The translations under genes were made by a program, and so were the position numbers. Shown in pieces: positions 6,906 to 13,077 of a DNA stretch of 14,636 nt (position 1 is the first letter of the stretch; every line of letters begins with the position of its first letter). Source of the DNA: CAYGHG01 sp964349515 (lineage in GTDB: Bacteria > Oederibacteriota > PGYV01 > CAYGHG01); the NCBI GenBank assembly GCA_964349515.1, contig CAYGHG010000064.1:1-14636 (forward strand), written 5' to 3'. The notes beneath the pieces were generated by a model. The model did not search any database and was not told the DNA's origin. It was given only the letters and a program-made list of their open reading frames with translations.

Positions 6906-7970
6906 TCAAATCTTCAAACCCTCCGCCCTTATCGCTGTCATTATCTCCATATACCTGCCCGGCTCTTCAAACGAGCACATGTGAGCGGAGTTTTCAAATA
7001 GAAAAAACTCTTTTTTCGGCGCCTTTATAAAATCAAAGTATTTCTTCTGGAGGCTTGAATCCACTGTCCTGTCATATTTTCCCGCTATTATATAAACCGG
7101 CACCTTCCATACAGGTGCGGATTTGTACATGTCACCCTGCGTTATTTCAGGCCACATAGTAGTAAGAGAAAACATCGCGCCTTTTGCGTAGTTAATCAAT
7201 TTATCTTTAAGAGTGTATTCGCTGCACTCAATTAGCGCGTCCAACAACAGTTTCATCGCGTCCTCTTTAACCGTGCCGCCGTATGCCATGACCCAGCGCC
7301 TCTCAACCCCTGTTTTTTCAAGCTCTTTGTAGGGCGGCGCTCCTATGGCCTCAAGCTCTTTCACCGCCTTTTTATCATTTCTGCGCTTTGCTTCGCCAAG
7401 CACCCACTCATACCCGGCTGCCTCGGTTTCCATCATGTTGGAGACCTGGCCTATGCCTATGAACGCTTTGATGTCGCCGGGTATTTCCTGTACGAGAAGC
7501 GCCCCAAGAGCCGAACCCCACGAGTGCCCTTCTATAAAAATCTTTTCTTTTTTAAAACGCTTCTTTAGGTAAGCCGTGAGTTCTTTTGCATCAGAGACAA
7601 ACTGTGAGATTTTCATATCTTCAGCGTTTAGTTTGTCACTGTAAGACTTGCACGACCCCCTCTGCTCCCAGTTAACCACAGTAAAGTGTTTTTCCAGTTC
7701 AGCATTGTATTTTCTTATCATGGCCAGCTCAGGCGAGCCCGGCCCGCCGTGCAGGATTAGAAGAACGGGATTTTTCGCGTCATATCCCCGTATCAGCACC
7801 CACTGCTTAAACCCGCCAAGTTTTATCTGAATGAGCTCAGCAACGGAGTTTTCAGATTCAATAGCAGGAGTAGTCCCGGGGCTTTTAATAGCCAAAGCCC
7901 CAAAAAATCCGGCCACACCAAGCACCAATATCACAGCCGCGCTAAGCACTATCCGTATAAAAATTTTCAC
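6906..7970 (-). CDS. Membrane-anchored alpha/beta hydrolase, proline iminopeptidase-like
   Basis: This 354-residue protein has an N-terminal hydrophobic segment (residues 3-28), a signal anchor or signal peptide. The hydrolase core begins with the oxyanion-hole motif HGGPG (74-78), then EQRGSCKS (102-109) in place of the usual DQRGxGxS. The nucleophile elbow is GHSWG with Ser150, and the likely catalytic Asp300 (GKYDRTV) and His330 (NSAHM) are present. HGGPG together with GHSWG is typical of prolyl aminopeptidase/iminopeptidase relatives (S33 family). The substrate is not fixed, and a peptide or ester is equally possible. The start is GTG at 7970 with GGAGGG four bases upstream. Repeat arrays flank the gene on both sides, so it is likely transcribed on its own or from an unidentified promoter within 7971-8040. 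Confidence 0.88.
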   Translation of the reverse strand: MKIFIRIVLSAAVILVLGVAGFFGALAIKSPGTTPAIESENSVAELIQIKLGGFKQWVLIRGYDAKNPVLLILHGGPGSPELAMIRKYNAELEKHFTVVNWEQRGSCKSYSDKLNAEDMKISQFVSDAKELTAYLKKRFKKEKIFIEGHSWGSALGALLVQEIPGDIKAFIGIGQVSNMMETEAAGYEWVLGEAKRRNDKKAVKELEAIGAPPYKELEKTGVERRWVMAYGGTVKEDAMKLLLDALIECSEYTLKDKLINYAKGAMFSLTTMWPEITQGDMYKSAPVWKVPVYIIAGKYDRTVDSSLQKKYFDFIKAPKKEFFLFENSAHMCSFEEPGRYMEIMTAIRAEGLKI

Positions 7971-8021
7971 TAACCCTCCATGTTAAATAATCAAATTAGA
8001 GTTTATAGTCTTCAGCAGCCT

Positions 8022-8182
8022 CCAACCTTCCGTATTTATCCATGCTTCCGCATTTCCCAAGCCTCTGTATTATTCGATGCTTCCATGCTGCCGTAGTTCC
8101 CAAGCCTCTGTTTCATCGATGCTTCGATGCTGCCGTAGTTCCCAAGCCTCCGTCTTCACGATGCTGCCGTCCTGACCAACCC
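8022..8182. repeat. Second, smaller array of the same 34-44 bp repeat
   Basis: About four and a half units of the family at 6481-6900 occur here: a partial unit at 8022-8039, then units from 8040, 8075, 8117 and 8159. They keep the GATGCTTCC/GATGCTGCCGTAGTTCCC/AAGCCTC core but are more diverged at both ends (for example GTCCTGACC at 8169). The array runs directly into the TGA stop codon of the DNRLRE-like lipoprotein gene (8185-8183) and ends about 50 bases before the hydrolase start. Orientation relative to the genes is the same as in the first array. Confidence 0.88.
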
Positions 8183-8821
8183 TCAGTACTGCTCGTATCT
8201 AACCACAAGCTTCGGCGCGTACTCCTTGTCGTTGGTATTGGCAGAATGAAAACGGGCAGAATCCGCTGATGGTGCGCCTGACTTGCTCAGCATTATCCCG
8301 TAATTTATACTTTGATTATTCACCCATTCCTGCACCATCTGAACCGGCAGCGAAAGGGTAACAGGGTCAACGTTGTTCAGCTGAAAAGAGGTAAACTTAA
8401 CCGGATTAATATTTGGCAGATTATTAAAGGTGATATTTGCTTCCTCCCAGCCGGCGCCTGTCCTCCATACGTCAATATCTACAGGCAGCGCCCCGGTGTC
8501 AGGGTAAAGCGTAAGATGCGCCGATCGTATTACGGTCCCGGGCATCAGGTATGACAAATCAAATCTGATAAAGGACCACAGCATATCGTTTTCCCCGGAC
8601 TTCTGCACCCACAGGTATACATCAGCCCCCCAATACCCGTCAGGCGTAGTTGAACTAACAAATGCGTCCGCAGTTCCGTTGTAGCCGTTTAATTCCTGCT
8701 GAAAAGTAACCACAGAGGTGTTGGCGTCAGGATCCACAGGCCCTTCATTATAACCGCAACCGCTGCACCCGCCGAAAACAAAAGCAAAAGCCGCAAATAA
8801 AACAAACAGTTCTTTTTTCAT
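8183..8821 (-). CDS. Lipoprotein with a DNRLRE-like (CBM-like) domain
   Basis: This 212-residue protein begins with a lipoprotein signal peptide ending VFGGC, lipidated at Cys19. Residues 45-212 follow the DNRLRE-domain pattern: an Asp-Ala-Phe-Val strand near the start, 'LWSFIRFDLSYLMPGTVIRSAHLTLY', a 'W..TGAGWEEANITFNNLP' strand, 'VQEWVNNQSINYGIMLS' and a final 'FHSANTNDKEYAPKLVVRY'. This beta-sandwich fold is found in many secreted proteins and often binds carbohydrate; no catalytic residues are expected. Binding to a surface polymer is inferred. The ATG has AGGGGA about six bases upstream, and a good promoter lies at 8878-8850. The 3' end abuts a tandem repeat array. Confidence 0.85.
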   Translation of the reverse strand: MKKELFVLFAAFAFVFGGCSGCGYNEGPVDPDANTSVVTFQQELNGYNGTADAFVSSTTPDGYWGADVYLWVQKSGENDMLWSFIRFDLSYLMPGTVIRSAHLTLYPDTGALPVDIDVWRTGAGWEEANITFNNLPNINPVKFTSFQLNNVDPVTLSLPVQMVQEWVNNQSINYGIMLSKSGAPSADSARFHSANTNDKEYAPKLVVRYEQY

Positions 8822-8842
8822 TTTTTATCCCCTTTGACGATT

Positions 8843-8889
8843 TTAATAAATTATATCACTTCCCTATATCCGAGTCATCAATTTATTAA
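8843..8889 (-). promoter_or_regulatory. Promoter of the DNRLRE lipoprotein gene, flanked by a 10-bp inverted repeat
   Basis: On the minus strand, ATGACT (8878-8873), a 17-base spacer and an extended -10 box TGATATAAT (8858-8850) predict a start near 8843, about 22 bases before the ATG. The arms TTAATAAATT (8843-8852) and AATTTATTAA (8880-8889) are perfect inverted repeats; one overlaps the -10 box and the other lies just upstream of the -35 box, an arrangement suited to an operator. A perfect TTGACA at 8922-8917 further upstream has only a poor -10 partner. Confidence 0.55.
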
Positions 8890-8992
8890 GCCGCGTTTAC
8901 TCTCTAAGGTCTAAAGTGTCAAGCCCCGGATCCCGGGCAAGAACAACCGCCCCCGCGAAGCGTCCAACCCTCCAACCATTCGTTTTTACTGT

Positions 8993-9706
8993 TTAAGGTT
9001 TCTTCAAAACCAGCATCGTGCTCACCCCTGTCACATCCACCCTGCCCTCTTCATCCTTTACAGATACCTGCATGTAATACGCGGCATTACTCAGCGGCTT
9101 AAACCACTCTCCCGGCACGGTAACGCTGTCACGCCCCGTCATGCATATCCACTCATGCCTTATCAGCCTGTAACCTGTCGTATATAGTTTCACAAGCGCT
9201 TTTTTCCCGCCTTCAGGAAGAGGATTGCAGAATCTGACAGTCACCTCCCCGCACCCTCCGCAGGGGTTCGGATAAACCATTATATCCACATTGCCTTTTG
9301 CTTTTTTCAGGCGGGGCGTTATAGTCGGAGTGGCATGAGGCGTGACAGTGACTGTAGCGGTGGCGGTAGGAGTTGTCGTAACCGTCGCAGTGGACGCAAC
9401 AGTGTCCGTGGCACTGACAGACGCCCCGGCAATAGGAGTCATTTCAGGCGTCCCTGATAATATAATCTCCTGCCCGGCAGCAGAAGGAGTCCTGCATGGC
9501 GTGAGCAGGCAGTCCCCCTGTGCAATTGTAGCTGTCATACTTGCGTCAGCAAAAGGAGTAAAAGACGCAGTAACAGCCGGTGTTTTCTTGTATGTAATAA
9601 CCGGAGTAGCTGTAGTTTTTTTTAATACCAATTCAGGAACATCCGCCAAACAGATATTCATAACCCCCAAAACCGCGGCCAGCAAAACCATCAGCCTCTT
9701 ATCCAT
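8993..9706 (-). CDS. Secreted Thr-rich protein with C-terminal 'YPNP' sorting/adhesion-like domain
   Basis: This 237-residue protein has a Sec signal peptide (1-21, cleavage near CLA/DV), then a Thr/Ala/Pro-rich linker (about 29-133) interrupted by a small segment with two Cys (CLLTPC). The C-terminal domain (about 140-237) begins 'VDIMVYPNPCGGCGEVTVRF' and continues with 'VKLYTTGYRLI'. This resembles FlgD-Ig-like or type IX-style C-terminal modules that start with YPNP and end secreted proteins in several phyla. Export and surface attachment are inferred; no enzyme domain is present, so this may be a short surface or stalk protein. The start at 9706 is fixed by GGGAGG five bases upstream; an ATG at 9721 lies before that site. 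It is separated from the OMP gene by about 300 bases. Confidence 0.8.
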   Translation of the reverse strand: MDKRLMVLLAAVLGVMNICLADVPELVLKKTTATPVITYKKTPAVTASFTPFADASMTATIAQGDCLLTPCRTPSAAGQEIILSGTPEMTPIAGASVSATDTVASTATVTTTPTATATVTVTPHATPTITPRLKKAKGNVDIMVYPNPCGGCGEVTVRFCNPLPEGGKKALVKLYTTGYRLIRHEWICMTGRDSVTVPGEWFKPLSNAAYYMQVSVKDEEGRVDVTGVSTMLVLKKP

Positions 9707-9749
9707 AATTTCCTCCCGCATTTATTATTCACATCTACAGGAGGGTTAA

Positions 9750-9815
9750 ATGCAAGAAGTATGCCGTGAAAAAAGCCTGATTTATAAGGGTTTTATTCTG
9801 TATCAATGCGCATAA
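9750..9815 (+). CDS. Candidate 21-residue small ORF, weak
   Basis: The ATG at 9750 is preceded by AGGAGGG with a 4-base spacer, an excellent ribosome binding site, and encodes MQEVCREKSLIYKGFILYQC plus a final Ala before TAA. It is antisense to the upstream region of the Thr-rich secreted protein gene. No similarity is recognised, and a GGAGG-like stretch can arise by chance; no plus-strand promoter was identified. Confidence 0.2.
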   Translation: MQEVCREKSLIYKGFILYQCA

Positions 9816-9875
9816 AAATGCACAATTCAGACTGCTCAAAAAAGCAATTACAAAACCGTTATTTCATTTCGTAAA

Positions 9876-9894
9876 GGCGGGTTTCAAACCCGCC
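9876..9894. repeat. Perfect 9-bp inverted repeat GGCGGGTTT/AAACCCGCC
   Basis: The arms are 9876-9884 and 9886-9894 with one central base, followed on the plus strand by CCGCCTTTCAAG and seven T (9907-9913). This is a common intergenic hairpin type in bacterial genomes. It may be a terminator-like or mRNA-stabilising element for the OMP gene transcript, although no T-run follows it on the minus strand. Confidence 0.7.
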
Positions 9895-10015
9895 CCGCCT
9901 TTCAAGTTTTTTTCTCTCTTAACTTAAACCTCTGAAAGAGTAAGCTCATTAATCCTTTCATTCATAAAAACGCCCTCCTGAACTAAATGTACTATTTATA
10001 TCAGGACAAAATCAT

Positions 10016-10927
10016 TTAAAAATAATATCTTAAAAACAGAGGTTTAAAAGTAAAATCTGAAGATACAGTAACAACAAGGGAACTGACAGTTGGTTTAATA
10101 TGTTCCCCGTCAAAATAGTGGGATTCGCCCACATATTGCATGCCAATACCGGCAGCAGAACAAATAGCCAGGTTCTTTCCAAGCCTTGAAGGAATCCACT
10201 CAAGCTCAATGCCAAGAAATGCAGCAACAGTCACTCTCACATCTATTGAAAAGCTATTGTAGGGAAAGTCCTTATCGTGAATCCTGTGATAACTTCCGCC
10301 AAATCCTGTGAATAAATTAGCTCTTGTGTCATCATTTTGTATCAAAGCAAAAACCGCCGACAATGCCGTCTTAAAATACTGTCCTTCTCTCGGAGCCTCC
10401 ACAGCGTTTTCAGAATAAATGGAAATATTATCAGGCAATATGTCGGCGCCTATCATGAAATCCAGTGAAAAATCATCTGTAAATCTGTAGCGGCAGGATA
10501 TTTCCTCGGCAAATGGATTAATTGCAAACGAAAGGCCGGTTTCTTCACCGGACGGCCTTTTCTCTGTTTTTTGCACTTCAAAAACCTGTTTGATATTTTT
10601 AATATCAGTATCTGGTTTCTTTTGTTCTGTCCGCTTATTATCTTTAGCTTTTTGAACAGGCGCCATAATAGTTTCTTCTTCAACCCGGGGTTTTGACAGC
10701 CCCTTGATACCTCCTTCCGGAAGTGGTTTCATGTCAAAAAAACTCTTGATCTCCTTTTTTTCTAAAAGTATCACATCCTTGCCGTCAAAACCCGCCAGAT
10801 GTGTGTCTGAATAATTCGGATCCACATACTCGGCTTCATGGACTTCCCCGGACTTCATGATTATCAGCCCCGCATGACAAAAAGATACCAACAAAACACA
10901 GCACAAAAAAAATAAAATTTTTTTCAC
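10016..10927 (-). CDS. Exported protein with C-terminal outer-membrane beta-barrel-like domain
   Basis: This 303-residue protein has a Sec signal peptide (cleavage after CHA, residue 19). Next comes a short 'LIIMKSGEVHEAEYVD...DVILLEKKEIKSF' module (20-63), like small beta-rich domains that often precede barrels. A charged, Lys-rich linker (about 75-125) follows. From about 130 the sequence alternates hydrophobic and polar residues in strand-length steps (LSFAINPF, ISCRYRF, FSLDFMIG, ANLFTGFGGSYHRI) and ends in FLRYYF, with the terminal Phe recognised by the BAM assembly machinery in known barrels. The function is not known; a small 8- to 10-strand barrel is a reasonable guess. The start is GTG at 10927, supported by GGGAGG five bases upstream. 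Confidence 0.75.
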   Translation of the reverse strand: MKKILFFLCCVLLVSFCHAGLIIMKSGEVHEAEYVDPNYSDTHLAGFDGKDVILLEKKEIKSFFDMKPLPEGGIKGLSKPRVEEETIMAPVQKAKDNKRTEQKKPDTDIKNIKQVFEVQKTEKRPSGEETGLSFAINPFAEEISCRYRFTDDFSLDFMIGADILPDNISIYSENAVEAPREGQYFKTALSAVFALIQNDDTRANLFTGFGGSYHRIHDKDFPYNSFSIDVRVTVAAFLGIELEWIPSRLGKNLAICSAAGIGMQYVGESHYFDGEHIKPTVSSLVVTVSSDFTFKPLFLRYYF

Positions 10928-11198
10928 AGCCGCCTCCCATAGTAATCGTAATAATGTTTTTTTATTTGATTTCCTATGAACCTTCTTGAATTATTAAAAT
11001 ATTAACACACAGTAAAATATTTTTCTATTGTTTTTACAATTATTCAGTTATAAACAACCGCCGGAACCATATATTTATTCATTTACACACAGCAAACGGT
11101 ACCAGCCTGCCGTGGGCCGGCAAACTATTGCAACACGGGTGAAATATAGTCAAAAAAATGTAAAAAAAGTGTGTTCACATTAGCGTGTAATATGATTT

Positions 11199-11278
11199 CC
11201 TCTCCACCTTTAAAGAGGGAGAGGTTAGGTGAGGGTGCGTCGTTTTTTGTTTTAAAGTTGACCTAAGCCCTCTCCCGA
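11199..11278. repeat. Compound REP-like hairpin related to the 56-bp repeat
   Basis: The inner hairpin CCTCTCC (11199-11205) and GGAGAGG (11218-11224) is followed by TTAGGTGAGGGTGCG. An inverted partial copy, CCTAAGCCCTCTCCC (11264-11278), can pair back with GGGAGAGG-TTAGG (11217-11229). The GGGAGAGG...GGTGAGG core is shared with the repeat at 3719-3967, so both belong to one dispersed family. Confidence 0.7.
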
Positions 11279-11581
11279 AGGTATTAGCTAAATTACAATT
11301 CATCATCACTCTTAATTACACACAGTTCCAAACAGTATCTGAGAAAAATAAGCTTGGAAATCGGATTGTCTTAGTTCTTGCCGCCTTTTGAACAGGAAAT
11401 TCTAATTGTCGTTTACCACCTACTCTCAGAGCAGAGTTACTTGCCCCGCCTAAGTCTTTGTTTTGTTCTCCGCAGCAGCTGAGTGTATTAAAACCCATTA
11501 CGACAACAGTATTCACTCACTGAAGTAAATACATAACTCAACAAAATACAAAAAATACGACCGGACAGGTTCTGAGTCATG

Positions 11582-11609
11582 GTTTATCTGTTCGTAACCG
11601 GAGATAAAC
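11582..11609. repeat. 8-bp inverted repeat downstream of the Fic gene
   Basis: GTTTATCT (11582-11589) and AGATAAAC (11602-11609) flank a 12-base loop, 28 bases after the Fic stop codon. In the Fic mRNA this forms a hairpin but no U-run follows, so it is at best a non-canonical terminator or 3' processing barrier. Confidence 0.4.
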
Positions 11610-11636
11610 AACCCAAAGCAGCTATTTTAGAACCGG

Positions 11637-12752
11637 CTACTTCCAAATATCATAACTCACATTTCTTCCCCTGCCTGTCCTGGGTTTCAGTATTTTCTTT
11701 TCCATCATGTCCGCTATCTCCCTAAAAGCCGTAGCACGGCTTACCTTGGTCATTCCCGCGTACTTGCGGGTTGTAAGCCCGCCTTCAAAGCCTTCGGGCC
11801 CGGCGTCGAGCAGTTTATTTATTGCCTTTATCTGCCGGGCATTCAGGCTGTCCTGTGCATGTTTCTGCCAGAACTCTGCCTTTGCCAGAACGCGGGCAAG
11901 AAGCTTCTCTGACTTTTTTATAGCCCGCTCAAAACTCTCCAGAAACCATACCAGCCACTGTGTCACATTGGTATCCGGCCTGCAGGAAACCTTCTCAAGT
12001 ATATTGTAATACGACTCTCTCTCATCCATTATCTGTGATGACAGGCTGTAATACCTCATCTTTAAGTCTTCGTCCTGCGCGAGAGCCATATCGGTTATGG
12101 TTCTTGCAAGACGGCCGTTGCCGTCTTCAAACGGATGTATGGTTACAAAATAAAAATGAGCAAGCCCCGCGCGCAGTATGCCGTCTATACTGCCGCGGCT
12201 CTCTTTCCACCATTTAAAAAATTTTTTCATTTCGGAGGCTATAGCCTCTCCGGGAGGCGCTTCAAAATGTATTCTTTCCCTGCCTATCGGCCCCGAGACC
12301 ACCCTCATAGGCTCAGTCCCGCGCCACTCACCCGCGCGTATCCTGTGCAGCCCCGAATACCCCGTGGGAAAAAGCGCTGCATGCCACGATTTCAGCCTCG
12401 CCGCTGTCAGCGGATTGCCGTGATTCTGCACCGCGTCAAGCATCGCTTCCACAAGCCCGTCAACAGCCCGCGTCGAAGCAATCAAACCCGCTGTTTTCAG
12501 CCCCAAATGCCTGGCAACAGACGAGCGCACCATTTGCGGGTTAAGTTTCTCACCCTCTATCCCGGAAGTTTTCACAGCTTCCTCAGCCAGTATTTCAGAG
12601 TGCGCCTCTTCGCCTGCCTGAAAACCTATTCTTTTAATACTGCCGAGCAGGCTGCCCTGCATCAGCCGTGCCCGCCCGAGATAATCCAACAACAATCCCT
12701 TATCCCAGGAAAGCGCCGGCCACTCTTTGCTCTGCCATATGTATTTTGCCAT
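11637..12752 (-). CDS. Class II Fic family AMPylase with winged-helix C-terminus
   Basis: This is a 371-residue protein. The N-terminus (3-45, YIWQSKEWPALSW... and LGSIKRIGF) matches the DUF4172 domain found before many Fic cores. An inhibitory helix motif T-S-G-I-E-G (62-67, pattern S/TxxxE/G) precedes the core and in known class II Fic proteins blocks ATP with the Glu. The catalytic motif is HPFEDGNGRLAR (206-217) with His206, so transfer of AMP from ATP to Ser, Thr or Tyr of a target is expected. The C-terminus (about 290-371) has a winged-helix look (LTTRKYAGMTKVSRATAFREI), suggesting DNA binding and possible self-regulation. The start at 12752 is set by AAGGTG just upstream; in-frame starts further 5' fall in the predicted leader. 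The target is unknown. Confidence 0.92.
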   Translation of the reverse strand: MAKYIWQSKEWPALSWDKGLLLDYLGRARLMQGSLLGSIKRIGFQAGEEAHSEILAEEAVKTSGIEGEKLNPQMVRSSVARHLGLKTAGLIASTRAVDGLVEAMLDAVQNHGNPLTAARLKSWHAALFPTGYSGLHRIRAGEWRGTEPMRVVSGPIGRERIHFEAPPGEAIASEMKKFFKWWKESRGSIDGILRAGLAHFYFVTIHPFEDGNGRLARTITDMALAQDEDLKMRYYSLSSQIMDERESYYNILEKVSCRPDTNVTQWLVWFLESFERAIKKSEKLLARVLAKAEFWQKHAQDSLNARQIKAINKLLDAGPEGFEGGLTTRKYAGMTKVSRATAFREIADMMEKKILKPRTGRGRNVSYDIWK

Positions 12753-12766
12753 TTCGCACCTTTTCA

Positions 12767-12797
12767 ATGAAGCGATAAGCCTCTTTAATCGCTTCAT
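12767..12797. repeat. 10-bp perfect inverted repeat in the Fic leader
   Basis: ATGAAGCGAT (12767-12776) and ATCGCTTCAT (12788-12797) flank an 11-base loop. It lies within the predicted 5' untranslated region, just after the -10 box, so it could be an operator for the Fic winged helix or an RNA hairpin near the transcript 5' end. Confidence 0.65.
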
Positions 12798-12808
12798 ATT
12801 TTGATACA

Positions 12809-12837
12809 ATTATACCCCAAAAAAGCCTCAAATACAA
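12809..12837 (-). promoter_or_regulatory. Sigma-70-type promoter of the Fic gene
   Basis: On the minus strand, TTGTAT (12837-12832), exactly 17 bases, and a perfect TATAAT (12814-12809). The predicted start near 12802 gives a leader of about 50 bases that contains the 10-bp hairpin. Confidence 0.7.
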
Positions 12838-12865
12838 TATGCTTTATGTTATTTGTTTTAGATCT

Positions 12866-12906
12866 TTATCGCAACAACTGGGACCTGGTCCCAGTTGTTG
12901 CGATAA
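12866..12906. repeat. 41-bp near-perfect palindrome between the small ORF and the Fic promoter
   Basis: Two 20-base arms (12866-12885 and 12887-12906, TTATCGCAACAACTGGGACC and its reverse complement) pair without mismatch around a single central T. It lies 3 bases after the stop of the 13038-12910 ORF and 28 bases upstream of the Fic -35 box. On the plus strand it is followed by CTTTTATTC; on the minus strand no T-run follows. It could be a transcription barrier, a protein-binding site or a remnant of a mobile hairpin element. Confidence 0.85.
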
Positions 12907-12909
12907 CTT

Positions 12910-13038
12910 TTATTCTTCGTCATACCCCTCGTCTTCAGGGCCTTTTTTAAATTCTTCAAAAAACTCGTCCCGCCACTTATCTGCATCCGGGTTTATGGCA
13001 CGCATTATCGAGGTAAGTTCGGTATTTATTTCAGACAC
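12910..13038 (-). CDS. Small ORF in frame after the ATPase stop codon, function unknown
   Basis: After the TAG of the ATPase gene (13080-13078) the same frame stays open for 55 codons to TAA at 12912-12910. The sequence is protein-like: EINTELTSIMRAINPDADKW, then an acidic tail with alternating Glu/Phe/Lys and a final DEGYDEE. The only plausible start is GTG at 13038, giving 42 residues, but it lacks a good ribosome binding site; AAGGTGG at about 13055 is too far upstream. The ATPase ends normally for its family, so a fusion by readthrough is not required. It may be the 3' remnant of a gene that lost its 5' part, a small antitoxin-like protein, or a readthrough extension. No family is recognised. 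Confidence 0.4.
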   Translation of the reverse strand: MSEINTELTSIMRAINPDADKWRDEFFEEFKKGPEDEGYDEE

Positions 13039-13077
13039 CTTATTTGACGTCTGCTGACACCACCTTAAGCTTAAAAC

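Larger units (their letters stand above)
9722..10015. other. Intergenic region with a hairpin and tiny ribosome-binding-site-led ORFs
   Basis: These 294 bases lie between the OMP candidate and the Thr-rich secreted protein gene. They hold a perfect 9-bp hairpin (9876-9894), a 21-codon plus-strand ORF (9750-9815), and a 13-codon minus-strand ORF (9965-9924, MNERINELTLSEV) with AGGAGGG seven bases before its ATG. No clear promoter for the downstream gene was found. The small ORFs may be chance or decayed genes. Confidence 0.5.
10928..11636. other. Long intergenic region, no convincing gene
   Basis: About 700 AT-rich bases lie between the Fic and OMP genes. They contain a compound hairpin repeat (11199-11278), a small 5-bp hairpin TGCCG/CGGCA (11108-11122) and an 8-bp hairpin (11582-11609). 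A 66-codon minus-strand frame (11516-11316) starts with GTG, has no ribosome binding site and resembles no known family; it includes 'GEQNKDLGGASNSALRVGG' and 'QKAARTKTIRFPSLFF'. It could be a decayed gene or an RNA. No confident OMP promoter was identified in the AT-rich stretch 10950-11090. Confidence 0.5.

Noticed and set aside
9876..9913. Factor-independent terminator on the plus strand
   Set aside because: A stem and a T-run exist, but 12 bases separate them and there is no convincing plus-strand gene upstream.
11005..11325. Three ACACACAG copies (11005, 11085, 11318) as binding sites
   Set aside because: Short, AT-flanked and irregularly placed; the 80-base distance between the first two may be chance.
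11316..11516. 66-codon minus-strand frame as a gene
   Set aside because: No ribosome binding site, no recognisable family and a weak GTG start; kept only as a note in the intergenic entry.
12753..12809. Longer Fic start codons upstream of 12752
   Set aside because: They lie in the predicted leader and hairpin downstream of the TATAAT box and lack a ribosome binding site, while 12752 has AAGGTG.
12839..13057. Plus-strand 72-codon frame
   Set aside because: It is antisense to the small ORF after the ATPase and spans the palindrome; low-complexity Ser content, no ribosome binding site.
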